A DNA stretch of 64,000 nt from CAYWLQ01 sp964458775 (GTDB lineage: Bacteria; Myxococcota_A; Polyangia; JAAYKL01), in assembly GCA_964458775.1 (NCBI GenBank), contig CAYWLQ010000009.1, positions 3,564 through 67,563 on the forward strand. Reading direction: 5' to 3'. Made by a program: the position numbers and the translations under genes. Position 1 is the stretch's first letter. Each line of letters begins with the position of its first letter. The notes beneath the pieces were generated by a model, which did no database searches, was not told the DNA's origin, and saw nothing but the letters and a program-made list of their open reading frames with translations. Of the stretch, positions 36,870 through 45,893 are shown piece after piece.

Positions 36870-38381
36870 CTATTTAAAAACGAAGGTGATATCCAGCTCT
36901 AGACTAATAAAACGAGGTAAATTGTTTTTATCTGAAAGTAATGTGCGTGTTTTTTCATCCATGGTTTTTGCGGCAGAAGATGCGTCGGCGTTTTCGTCAG
37001 CAGCCGGCAGAGCATTAATTTGACCCAATTCGCTGCATACCTTGGAAGTGCTTTTTAAACTCTGCCTAATTGGATCGTATACTCTTGAGCAAGCATATTT
37101 CCAGAAAGGCAAAAGCCACTGTACGTGAACACCGAAGGCTACTGACGGAGCGGCAAAAAAATTAACCCCGATTTCAGGTGTTACGGTAAAACCCTTAAGA
37201 GATACGATCTCTCGTCTTTTGGAAAGCGTACTTATTGTTTCTTGGTACTCTTCCGGAATATCAAACATCGATCCGTCTAATCCCTCAGTGTTTTGTGCAA
37301 ACAAAAGCCAGGAATGGCCGAAATCTATTCCTATATACGGATCCACGGGAAATCTTCTAACCGGATGAATTCGCAAACCGCCGAAAACTCCTGCATATAC
37401 AAAAGCCTTGTCAGCATTTAGAAATACTTCTACGTCGGTAGAAATCGGCATTTGGTGATCAAAGGCAACAGCGGTAAACGATAGAGAGACATAAGAAGCT
37501 ATACGAACTCCCAATCTGATACGACCTCCGTAACCCTTTTTTGCCGATTCGCATATTCCTTCACGCATGCACCATGAAAACATAAATCCCAACTCACCGA
37601 ACATTCCGGAGTGATCCCATTTCTTCCAATCTTTTTTCTTTTTGGGAGCATCATCTAAATCTGAAACTGTAAACTCATCCTCAATTTCAATTTCTTCAGG
37701 CTCTTCATGAACCTCAGGTAATTTTTGAATCACAGGTAAAGGTTCAAAAGCCTCCGACTTTATGAGACGTTCCGGATTTGCCATATAAATTTCGGGAAAA
37801 GGTGCGTGCATAGGATCAGGGCTTTTTCCCAGTAGGTTTGCAACCACGACTGCCGTTGCAGGAATGAACGCTTCTGAGCGATACGGGATTTCCCCTCTAA
37901 AAGGAAGTTTAACAGTTAATAATCTTATCGATCCTGTTTTAACGTTCATAGCAGCCATATCCAAGAAGTGCTCTTTGGAAACTGTTTCATGGATGTTTGA
38001 AATAATAATCAAGTCAGCGCCGATAGAAACACCTGCTTCTTTTAGTTGAAACCGTGTAGGTTTTCCTTCGACCCCTTTTTTATTTAGTGCTTTATCAACC
38101 TCTTGTTCTTTTTTTACATCATATCCTTGAAGCTTTAGTTGCTCTTTTATTTCCTCAAAACACAACTTTAGTTCCGACAAAGTTAGAGTTCCGAAGGTTG
38201 AAGCCGCCCCTGCTATCGGCAACTGAACGGTGTCTTGCTGTAATCCCGCTTCTGCAGATTCAGAATCGTTAGGCAAAGTTGACTGTTCATCAGCAAAAAC
38301 ACTTTTTGGAAAGAACCAAATTGTACAAACAGAAAAAATTATAATTATTAATTGTAACAAGCTTTTAAAAAATCTTTCCAA
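36870..38381 (-). CDS. Exported protein with CsgG/FlgO-like N-domain and C-terminal beta-barrel
   Basis: A 503-residue protein with a signal peptide (LLQLIIIIFSVCTIWFFPKSVFA). Residues about 60-160 (LSELKLCFEEIKEQLKLQGYDV; GVSIGADLIIISNIHETVSKEHFLDMAAMNVKTGSIRLL) have the strand order of CsgG/FlgO-like periplasmic domains. A Glu/Pro linker and Lys cluster come next, then a C-terminal part of about 240 residues with alternating strands that ends in ELDITFVFK, as in outer-membrane barrels. The start is TTG with only GCGGA upstream. It is 60 bases upstream of the Cys-rich lipoprotein gene and may share its transcript. Function unknown. Confidence 0.62.
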   Translation of the reverse strand: MERFFKSLLQLIIIIFSVCTIWFFPKSVFADEQSTLPNDSESAEAGLQQDTVQLPIAGAASTFGTLTLSELKLCFEEIKEQLKLQGYDVKKEQEVDKALNKKGVEGKPTRFQLKEAGVSIGADLIIISNIHETVSKEHFLDMAAMNVKTGSIRLLTVKLPFRGEIPYRSEAFIPATAVVVANLLGKSPDPMHAPFPEIYMANPERLIKSEAFEPLPVIQKLPEVHEEPEEIEIEDEFTVSDLDDAPKKKKDWKKWDHSGMFGELGFMFSWCMREGICESAKKGYGGRIRLGVRIASYVSLSFTAVAFDHQMPISTDVEVFLNADKAFVYAGVFGGLRIHPVRRFPVDPYIGIDFGHSWLLFAQNTEGLDGSMFDIPEEYQETISTLSKRREIVSLKGFTVTPEIGVNFFAAPSVAFGVHVQWLLPFWKYACSRVYDPIRQSLKSTSKVCSELGQINALPAADENADASSAAKTMDEKTRTLLSDKNNLPRFISLELDITFVFK

Positions 38382-38552
38382 TATGATCTATCCGCATGAA
38401 ATTGTCATTTCATGGCAAAAAAACCCGCAAATATAAATAACGATACATTGCAAAAAAAATTAAGCTTGCCTTGACTGTCAGTTTTCTGTTGAGAATGGAC
38501 TTCTTGTGGTAGAAGTATCACAATGTTACGCTTCTATTGCGGAGGTGCCAAG

Positions 38553-40073
38553 TTGGGGATGACATTTATTGAAGCAGCCCAAGAAATACTAGAGAGAACC
38601 GGCATTCCTATGCACGCAAAGGATATCGCAGAAAAAGCTATTGCTTCCGGTATATTATCACATGTGGGGAAAACACCTGTTCAAACCATGTCCGCACAAT
38701 TATCAGCTACTGTGCTAAAAGGAGGAGATACCTTCACAAAAATTCGTCCGGGAGTGTTTGCTCTTACCAAGTGGAAAGATACAAGCACCAAAACAAATAA
38801 AAATCAGAGTCTCAAGACAGACTCGGTATCTTCGTCGACAATGAAATCATTGAATGAATCCATACCCATTGTGCCTCGTGAATTGGAGAGTGCTGTTTTT
38901 GAAAAAGAGTCTGAGGAAAAAGTACAGACATCTTTCGTAGATGGAATTTCAACGAACAGTGTATTGCAGAAAAAACGAAAACGCAGGAGGAAGAAAGCAT
39001 CTAAAGCATCCTCTTCCTCTATTCCGGCAAATGAAATGGGAGGTATTGTAACAGTGTCTGACTGTCTTACAGACAAAAAAATCGAGATTTCTTCCGACGC
39101 TGTCTTGGAAAAGGAGGAGAGGGGGAAGTTTGAAAAGGCTGATTTAAGCATTTCTTCCGACATCCTCTTGGAAAAAGGGAATAGGAGGGATTTTGAAACT
39201 TCTCGTAAAACACTTAATAAAACTGAAGTTGTTGAAGACAGAGAAAAAACGAGTGTAAAACTTACAAAAAAAAATGTTGCTGTATCAAAGCAACAGAACA
39301 CTGCTTCTCCTTTGGATTTCAACCGTGATGAAATAGTTGATTATATAGAAAAGATCTTGCGAAAATCTTCTCGTCCCATACCTGCAGAAAAGATTGTTGA
39401 AGAGCTGGAGATTTCTTTCAAAGACGGAATCACCCTTATAGAAGCACTTATAATGTCCGATTCTTTTGAAAGGGAGCGTTCCGGTCGAATGCCTCGTTTT
39501 GTTAGACATAGGGGCGGATATGCTTTGCTTGAACGAGAAGTTAACAGCGAAATTGTAACACTTGAAAATCAAATCACAGAGATCAGAAGCAGGTTGTCTT
39601 ATCTAGCTGAGCGTCAAATACTAAAAAAACTACGCAGTATGTCAGCTAATACATTCGTTCAAGTTATGATTATATTTTTGGAAAGACTTGGATTCGGCTC
39701 AGTCAAACCGATTTCTGTTAAAGATGATAACGGATTCTATCTGTCAGTTAAGGATAAATCGCGTAGCGGATCTTTTAGAACCGCAATTGTACTGAGACGA
39801 GATCCTGCCGAATTCATTTTAACTGAACATGAAGTAATGGAGTTGAGAGGAACAATTCATCATTTTAACGCTATGGGAGGAATGATATTTACCACCGGAC
39901 GAGCAAATGAGAAGGCTTGTGAAGAGGGACAAATTGCCAATTTACCTCCGGTTGCAGTGATTGACGGTGAGACACTAGCAAGAGAGCTCGTAAGATTGGG
40001 AGTAGGCGTCAAAGATCGTATTGTACGTCTTGCGATTTATGATGATGTTTTCTTTAATAAGATAGAATCCTAA
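38553..40073 (+). CDS. HARE-HTH protein with Mrr-like nuclease domain that has lost catalytic residues
   Basis: A 506-residue protein. A HARE-HTH winged helix opens it (MTFIEAAQEILERTGIPMHAKDIAEKA, about 3-75). Lys/Glu/Ser-rich low complexity follows (about 80-265), including a 21-residue unit repeated twice (ISSDxxLEK). A second winged helix is at about 275-350. The C-terminal domain (about 370-506) has the Mrr_cat ending GGMIFTTGRANEKACEEG and PPVAVIDGETLARELVRLGVGV. The Mrr acidic residue and QxK are replaced (KDDNGFYLSV; IVLRRD), so cleavage is unlikely. TTG at 38553 lies seven bases after GGAGG and is preferred over ATG at 38523. Confidence 0.72.
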   Translation: MGMTFIEAAQEILERTGIPMHAKDIAEKAIASGILSHVGKTPVQTMSAQLSATVLKGGDTFTKIRPGVFALTKWKDTSTKTNKNQSLKTDSVSSSTMKSLNESIPIVPRELESAVFEKESEEKVQTSFVDGISTNSVLQKKRKRRRKKASKASSSSIPANEMGGIVTVSDCLTDKKIEISSDAVLEKEERGKFEKADLSISSDILLEKGNRRDFETSRKTLNKTEVVEDREKTSVKLTKKNVAVSKQQNTASPLDFNRDEIVDYIEKILRKSSRPIPAEKIVEELEISFKDGITLIEALIMSDSFERERSGRMPRFVRHRGGYALLEREVNSEIVTLENQITEIRSRLSYLAERQILKKLRSMSANTFVQVMIIFLERLGFGSVKPISVKDDNGFYLSVKDKSRSGSFRTAIVLRRDPAEFILTEHEVMELRGTIHHFNAMGGMIFTTGRANEKACEEGQIANLPPVAVIDGETLARELVRLGVGVKDRIVRLAIYDDVFFNKIES

Positions 40074-40092
40074 ACGGAACAAATAGATCCAA

Positions 40093-42657
40093 ATGGCAGA
40101 AAAAAACAACAACATGTCTTTTTCTTTTTCTGATGCTGAAATGCCTGTTCGTTTTGGACGATATATGCTGCTTCGCAGAAAAAGTTTGGAATCAATAGGT
40201 GAACACTTTTTGGCATTGTGGGGTGTTGATGAAGGAATAGATCAACTGCGTATGGTTCGTGCTATCTATCGATCAGTTGCAGAAGACGAAGACTTTGTGG
40301 CTATGTTTACAGAAGAAGCTCGTTCCTTATCACAACTATCAAGCTCCAATGTTGTACGAATTGTTGAGGTCGGAAGCGAAAGCGGAATTCCGTTTGTTGC
40401 TCAAGAGCATGTAGAAGGTATTACGCTTGAACGCCTGCTTCAGATTTCGGAAGAGCGCGGGATACGATGCCATTGGGAACTTGCTGCACACGTAGCTGCT
40501 GAAATGCTTCGCGGGCTTGATCATGTTCATCGTCGTGAAGATGTTAGAGGTATTCCGTTGGCAATGCGTCACGGAGATATAAGACCTCCAAATGTGCTGA
40601 TTTCCTTTAATGGTGAGGTTAAACTTACCAATTTCAGCTCTTCTTTGTATTATATGGTTCATAAAGGCACAAACACTCGATTCGAAACCGAACGCGGAAT
40701 GTATGCATCGCCGGAAGGACGTCGTTCGGCCTCAAAAGGGGCAACCGCAGCCGGTGATTTATGGGGAGTATCTGTTTCTCTTCTCGTTATGCTTGAAGGA
40801 TTGTCGGCACTAAAACAAATCAACTCATTTGTTGCAGACGGCGAGTCTTTAACCTCTGTAGCATACAGGATAAGAGAAATACCCAAACGTCTCAATCTTC
40901 TCTTGGCTAGAGCCCTTCATATAGATCCGCGCCATCGATTTGATACTGCATCTGCAATGAGAGATGCTTTGTTAGAAATTCTTAAAGAAAACGGTGTCGG
41001 TCATCCTCCTGATGATCTATCTGCCTTTGTTAAGGATCTGGGTTCTCAAGAAAGAGAAGAAGAAGAAAAAATAGTTAGAACCATGTTAGGAAGGGAAGCG
41101 AGTATGTCTCTTGATGAATTGTCTGATTCATCAAAAATTGCGCCCGGAACTGTATTAGACGGCAAATATCATTTGTTAAGACTCATAGGCGAAGGTGGTA
41201 TGGGGCAAGTCTTTGAAGCGGAGCATTTGGGTATAGAAAAGCGTCTGGCAGTTAAAGTTCTTCACGAACGTGTACTTCACGATCAAGTCGCGGTGGAGCG
41301 TTTTCGCCGAGAAGCTAGAATTCTAGGCGGACTTGGTCATCCCAATATTGTCAGCGTTACTGACTACGGAGTTACTGTTGAAGGAAACTACTACTTGGCA
41401 ATGGAGCTTCTTGACGGAAAGAGCCTTGGTTCAAAATTAGAAAAAAACGAGGCAATATCTCCTGTAGAAATTATGGATATAATGATTGCGGTTTGTAACG
41501 GTCTTACTGCTGCTCATGCAGCCGGAGTAGTGCATCGTGACCTTAAGCCGGACAACATATTTCTAACAAGAACAGGTCCTCGAATTGTCGATTTTGGCAT
41601 AGCCAAACGGACAGATTTCGATGATGAAGAGCGCTCGCTAACGAAAACCGGCAATATCTGCGGCACAGTGGAATATATCTCACCTGAACACATCGGAGGT
41701 CAAAATACAGATCATAGGGTAGATATATACACAGCAGGGCTAATTATCTACGAAGTGCTTACAGGTACTACTCCTTTTAAGGGGCGCAATATTGCTGAGA
41801 CGATGAACCGAATTATGACAGACAAGATTACCGCTCCAAGAAAACGCACAGGCAACAAACTAATTCCTAAACCGTTGGAGGATATTTGTCTTAAAGCAAT
41901 GTCTCGCGATCCGGCAAAGCGTTATCAGTCTGCTGAAGAAATGCGATTGGCATTAGAAGCTGTTAGAGCTGAAGTATTTCAGATGACAATGATTGAGTCT
42001 TTGGGAAATTCAAAAAAAACCAAAACTCTCCATACTGTTGCATTATTAGGATTGTCAGGTGCTATGTTGTTGTCTGCAATACTGATATATTTTTTTAAAC
42101 TTAACTCGGTCAATGAAAACAAGGTATCAGTTACTCTACCATTGTCTTCGGAAATAAAAAAAGCCGAACCCTTACCCTCAATTCATGACAATGATGATAG
42201 TCATGTTGAAGAAAAACTGACAAAATCTGAGAATAATATCGCCGAAAACACAACAGAAGACACAGCTTCATTTTTCAATTCTGTCAATGAAGGAGAAATA
42301 ACCTTAGAAGAGCTCTTAAGCCAAGGAGAAGCAGCCTTGAAGAGACTTGATCTGGCCGGTGCTGCTTATCACTTTAAGATGGCGTCAGAGAGAGATCCTC
42401 GAAATCCACGAGGTTGGTACGGACAAGGAAGAGTTTGGTTTGAACGGAACGACCCTCAAAGAGCCGTCATAATGATTCAGAAAGCACTAAAATTGGATCC
42501 AGGTAGATATAAATGGCGTGTTTTTTTAGGAAAAATCTACATGTCAATTGGAGACAGAGAGCGAGCAGTTCGAGAATGGAAAAGAGTTCTGCTGACACGC
42601 CCCAACCATTCAGAAACTTTACAATTGCTTTCAGCTTCAGGTGCACCGTCTGACTAG
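40093..42657 (+). CDS. Tandem pseudokinase-kinase membrane protein with TPR tail
   Basis: An 854-residue protein. The first kinase-like domain (about 15-300) lacks the ATP-site Lys, has HGDIRPPN for HRDLKPxN and NFS for DFG, so it is a pseudokinase. The second (about 355-630) is intact: GEGGMG, AVKVL, HRDLKPDN, DFG, and GTVEYISPE. One transmembrane helix (about 652-674) follows, then an Asn/Glu linker and three TPR-like repeats (about 745-850). The kinase is cytoplasmic and TPRs periplasmic. It starts 19 bases after the HARE-HTH gene, implying co-transcription; the pseudokinase may regulate the active domain. A hairpin terminator follows. Confidence 0.88.
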   Translation: MAEKNNNMSFSFSDAEMPVRFGRYMLLRRKSLESIGEHFLALWGVDEGIDQLRMVRAIYRSVAEDEDFVAMFTEEARSLSQLSSSNVVRIVEVGSESGIPFVAQEHVEGITLERLLQISEERGIRCHWELAAHVAAEMLRGLDHVHRREDVRGIPLAMRHGDIRPPNVLISFNGEVKLTNFSSSLYYMVHKGTNTRFETERGMYASPEGRRSASKGATAAGDLWGVSVSLLVMLEGLSALKQINSFVADGESLTSVAYRIREIPKRLNLLLARALHIDPRHRFDTASAMRDALLEILKENGVGHPPDDLSAFVKDLGSQEREEEEKIVRTMLGREASMSLDELSDSSKIAPGTVLDGKYHLLRLIGEGGMGQVFEAEHLGIEKRLAVKVLHERVLHDQVAVERFRREARILGGLGHPNIVSVTDYGVTVEGNYYLAMELLDGKSLGSKLEKNEAISPVEIMDIMIAVCNGLTAAHAAGVVHRDLKPDNIFLTRTGPRIVDFGIAKRTDFDDEERSLTKTGNICGTVEYISPEHIGGQNTDHRVDIYTAGLIIYEVLTGTTPFKGRNIAETMNRIMTDKITAPRKRTGNKLIPKPLEDICLKAMSRDPAKRYQSAEEMRLALEAVRAEVFQMTMIESLGNSKKTKTLHTVALLGLSGAMLLSAILIYFFKLNSVNENKVSVTLPLSSEIKKAEPLPSIHDNDDSHVEEKLTKSENNIAENTTEDTASFFNSVNEGEITLEELLSQGEAALKRLDLAGAAYHFKMASERDPRNPRGWYGQGRVWFERNDPQRAVIMIQKALKLDPGRYKWRVFLGKIYMSIGDRERAVREWKRVLLTRPNHSETLQLLSASGAPSD

Positions 42658-42663
42658 CAATAA

Positions 42664-42710
42664 ATAGGCGCTCCTTCGTTTTTTATAACAAAAGAGCGCC
42701 CATTTTAATC
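42664..42710. terminator. Probable intrinsic terminator between convergent genes
   Basis: GGCGCTC (42667-42673) pairs with GAGCGCC (42694-42700), and part of the intervening CTTCGTT...AACAAAAG can pair as well. ATTTTAA follows on the plus strand. It lies between the stops of the tandem kinase gene and the convergent sigma-factor gene, so it may serve both directions. Confidence 0.6.
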
Positions 42711-42733
42711 TAAAACAGGTTAAGATTATTGGA

Positions 42734-44044
42734 CTAACTGCCTGCTGTCATAGTAAAAGGAAGAAATTTTGCGCGATTCGGATGCCTCAACTTGTTCATT
42801 GCCTTCATCTCTATTTGGCGAATTCGTTCTCTTGTGACTTTAAACCTCAAACCTACGTCATCAAGTGTGTGTTCGTTCATTGACTCAATTCCATAACGCA
42901 TTCTAAGGACAAGCTCTTCTCTAGGTTCCAAGGTGGATAAAGCTTTTCTGGTCTTTTCTGATGTGTCTTTACTTAGGGCAATTTCTTGTGGTGAAGCGTT
43001 TCGATCATCTTCCAGTAGATCACAGAGAACTGCATCATTATCATCCCCGCCGATGGGCATGTCTATGCTTACTGTTTCCTTGGTAATATGAAGCAGCATT
43101 TCTACCTTAAAAACATCCATTTCCATTTGTGCGGCAAGTTCTTCTAAAGACGGTTCTCTCTGAAGCTCTTTTGACAGTTTTTCTCTAAGATGTCCGAGTT
43201 TACGTTTGTAATCAGAAATGTGAACCGGAATACGTATAATTCTCGAATGATCATCAAGAGCTCTTGATACAGCTTGTCTTATCCACCAGGTTGCGTATGT
43301 GCTGAAGCGGAATCCCAATCTATGGTCATATTTTTCTGCTGCGCGCATCAGGCCGATATTTCCTTCTTGTATTAGGTCAAAAAGCGGCATTCCCCTGTTT
43401 TTGTATCTTTTAGCAATTGAAACCACCAAACGCAGGTTAGATTCGACAATGCGCATTCGCATTCGTCTTATGCTTTCCTCATGTATGAAGAGCTTGTCAC
43501 ACAATATTTGAAGGTTTTTCTCTGATATTCCTAACTTATTTTCAACTTCAAGTATTTGGTTTTCCGCTTGTTTTGCTGCGGTATCCATATCGCGCAAAGT
43601 ATGTAAATTCAGACGGCTGGGCCATGAGCACATAGCCTGCTTCTGAAATGCAGCATCAGCCTTGCGAAGTAGTTTTCGGATTTCAAACATCTTCATGCCG
43701 GCAATCTTTTCGCAACGCTTAATGGTTTGGGCGGCCTGTTTTTGGATCTCGTTACATTGATGTAACTGTTCAATAGTTTGATAAAGAAGTTTTCGCTCAG
43801 AGGCATCTTCTGTTTCTGTTTCTTTGTCAAAATCATATTCAGCTTGCTCAACAAACTGCACAGGAATAGAAATTCCGAATTTTTCTATTAGAGCAGATAC
43901 CTTTGCTTCTTCTTCAACAATTTTCTCACCGATTGCTGTTTCATCTTCTCTAGTAAGCAGTTTAAAACGAGCTATTCTCTTTAAATAGTCACCGATTGCT
44001 TCAATTACCCATTGTTCATTGTTTTTGTTTCGGACACTATTCAT
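42734..44044 (-). CDS. Secondary sigma-70 family (RpoD-like) sigma factor
   Basis: A 436-residue group 2-type sigma factor. Region 1.2 is near 12-45 (AIGDYLKRIARFKLLTREDE). Regions 2.1-2.4 lie at about 190-260 with LRLVVSIAKRYKNRGMPLFDLIQEGNIGLMRAAEKYDHRLGFRFSTYATWWIRQAVSRA, region 3 at about 270-345, and region 4 at about 370-425 (VTRERIRQIEMKAMNKLRHP). Region 1.1 is absent. A spacer of about 130 residues with coiled-coil character separates 1.2 from 2.1. It matches the SigB-like/RpoD paralogues of Myxococcota more than housekeeping RpoD. ATG at 44044 follows GAGG by eight bases and is preferred over TTG at 44050. Confidence 0.9.
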   Translation of the reverse strand: MNSVRNKNNEQWVIEAIGDYLKRIARFKLLTREDETAIGEKIVEEEAKVSALIEKFGISIPVQFVEQAEYDFDKETETEDASERKLLYQTIEQLHQCNEIQKQAAQTIKRCEKIAGMKMFEIRKLLRKADAAFQKQAMCSWPSRLNLHTLRDMDTAAKQAENQILEVENKLGISEKNLQILCDKLFIHEESIRRMRMRIVESNLRLVVSIAKRYKNRGMPLFDLIQEGNIGLMRAAEKYDHRLGFRFSTYATWWIRQAVSRALDDHSRIIRIPVHISDYKRKLGHLREKLSKELQREPSLEELAAQMEMDVFKVEMLLHITKETVSIDMPIGGDDNDAVLCDLLEDDRNASPQEIALSKDTSEKTRKALSTLEPREELVLRMRYGIESMNEHTLDDVGLRFKVTRERIRQIEMKAMNKLRHPNRAKFLPFTMTAGS

Positions 44045-44385
44045 GAGCAAACCTCACCCTCGGTATTTGACCCAAATTGTTGTTTTTTCAAACTTTTAAC
44101 ATCAGCCGTATCCAAGTTCGCGCGAAGCTCGGCCGCATCTAAACGTGTTTTATTGCAACAAGTGAACCAAAGTGTTTTTTGTAATGGAATATTTTCTTGT
44201 AAATACTGTAACATTATGAAATGACAAATATATTTATGCGGCATGCTCTTTGTTGAATGTAAAAAACCTATTAGATGTTGAAAACATAATTGGCATTTTT
44301 AGCAGTTAGCAGGACATTGATGTCGTAGTTTGAAATGAAAATGTATAGCCAAAAAACTTTGAATGTATAACATCTGAAAGCAACT
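44045..44385. other. Intergenic region between divergent genes
   Basis: These 341 bases separate the minus-strand sigma factor gene from the plus-strand metallopeptidase gene. Overlapping open frames on both strands (about 67-70 codons) lack ribosome binding sites and resemble no family, so no gene is called. Promoters for both neighbours must be here but were not recognised with confidence. Confidence 0.4.
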
Positions 44386-45216
44386 ATGCGTAAGACAGAC
44401 TGGCGACAATTGTCATTTTCATTTAAACAGGATTCTTCACAAGATGTGATTTCTAATAATTTTGAAGATTTACAAAATGAAGGAGCGGTTTTGTCACGAG
44501 CCGTTGACTCCGGAGCAGAGGCTGAGTTGGATGCACACAGGATGAGAATTCAAGGATATCTCACTGTATACATGCCGGAACCGGTAAAGTTGGTTTTTAC
44601 TAAAAACCATAGTACCATGATTTCATTTAGAAGAAGAGAAGGTTGCATCTATCTTAGACTTCATAAAATGTTCAGACATGCTGACGAAAACATGCTCAAT
44701 CATCTTCTTGATTTCTTAAAAACAAAAAAAAACCGCGATTCTTCTGCCATAAATAAATTTATTGCTGACCACTCCCAAGAAATAGATAGTAACAAAAGTG
44801 TACGGAGAAGTATGTTGGAAGTCCAAGGACGCTATTTCAATTTGGAAGAGGTATTGGCGCGAACAGCTGAACGTTATTTTGGGGGACAAGTAGATGTTAG
44901 TATCGGATGGGGGCGAGCTCCTAATGTAAGAAAGCGTAAAGGTCGATTCAAAACTATAAGTCGAGCACTTGCAACCTATAGTTACAATGAACGAATAATT
45001 AGAGTAAGTCCGATTCTTGATGCTCCTGATATTCCCTCATACGTTATAGACTGGATTGTATATCATGAAATACTTCATCATGTTATTCCGGTAAAGAAGA
45101 GCGGTTCCAAACATATTTATCATTCAGCACAGTTTCGTTCTTTAGAACGAGGGTTTGAACATTTTGAAAAAGCAAAAAAATGGGAAACAGAAAATATTGA
45201 AAGAATACTTCGATAA
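44386..45216 (+). CDS. SprT-like zinc metallopeptidase
   Basis: A 276-residue protein. The core of the zincin signature is HEILHH (in IVYHEILHHVIP, about residues 223-234), where two His and Glu would bind zinc and activate water. HSAQFRSLE about 22 residues on gives the third His, as in SprT/DUF45 proteins (HGxxF). An upstream FNLEEVLARTAERYFGGQVDVSIGWGRA segment is typical of the same family. The N-terminal 100 residues (SLRLHKMFRHAD etc.) are not recognised. Known relatives act on proteins or in DNA-protein crosslink repair, but no substrate is indicated here. Confidence 0.78.
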   Translation: MRKTDWRQLSFSFKQDSSQDVISNNFEDLQNEGAVLSRAVDSGAEAELDAHRMRIQGYLTVYMPEPVKLVFTKNHSTMISFRRREGCIYLRLHKMFRHADENMLNHLLDFLKTKKNRDSSAINKFIADHSQEIDSNKSVRRSMLEVQGRYFNLEEVLARTAERYFGGQVDVSIGWGRAPNVRKRKGRFKTISRALATYSYNERIIRVSPILDAPDIPSYVIDWIVYHEILHHVIPVKKSGSKHIYHSAQFRSLERGFEHFEKAKKWETENIERILR

Positions 45217-45252
45217 TCAACAACAGTTTTAGAAGATGATTTTTGTAGAAGT

Positions 45253-45361
<109 letters not shown>

Positions 45362-45532
45362 AGCGGCGCGCATTTGTTACTTGATCAGGTGAGTTTTTGT
45401 CAAGTGATAACATCAGTAAGTTGCATTTTTTGTTTTAATTGCAAAAAAATACTCAATGTTTGTGCTGCATGTCTTGACATGTACATCACTTCGCGATAGG
45501 GCTTCTCGTCCTTTGCTAAGGAGGCTTTTAAG

Positions 45533-45796
45533 TTGGCAAATCATAAGCAGTCGAAAAAAAGAACTCGTCAGAATGTAAAACGTGTTGCACGTAATCGTCC
45601 GATCCGCACTAAACTGAGATCCGGAATTAAGAAGGTACGTGCAGAAATATCTGCAGGTAAGACTGATGATGCTAAGGCAGCTCTAGTAACAGCGGTAAAA
45701 CAGTTAGATAAATCTGTGACAAAGGGCATTATGCACAAGAAGACCGCTTCACGCCTTATCTCAAGATTAACAATAGCTGTTAACAAACTTCAGTAA
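45533..45796 (+). CDS. rpsT: 30S ribosomal protein S20
   Basis: An 87-residue basic protein of the small ribosomal subunit that binds 16S rRNA. It has the S20 start ANHKQSKKRTRQ followed by two long Lys/Arg-rich helices and the conserved HKKTASRLISRL segment near the end. The start codon is TTG behind AAGGAGG; the E. coli rpsT gene also begins with UUG, which there allows autoregulation of translation. It is convergent with holA. Confidence 0.97.
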   Translation: MANHKQSKKRTRQNVKRVARNRPIRTKLRSGIKKVRAEISAGKTDDAKAALVTAVKQLDKSVTKGIMHKKTASRLISRLTIAVNKLQ

Positions 45797-45893
45797 TTAT
45801 CGGTATTGTTCGGCTTTCTGCAATAGATTCAAGGATATACATCAATCGGTAAAGGTGTATTGTTTGTTATGCAATCATTACTGTGCAGTTGGA

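Noticed and set aside
38804..39322. Open frame of 172 codons on the minus strand
   Set aside because: Antisense to the low-complexity part of the HARE-HTH gene; Ser/Phe-rich composition.
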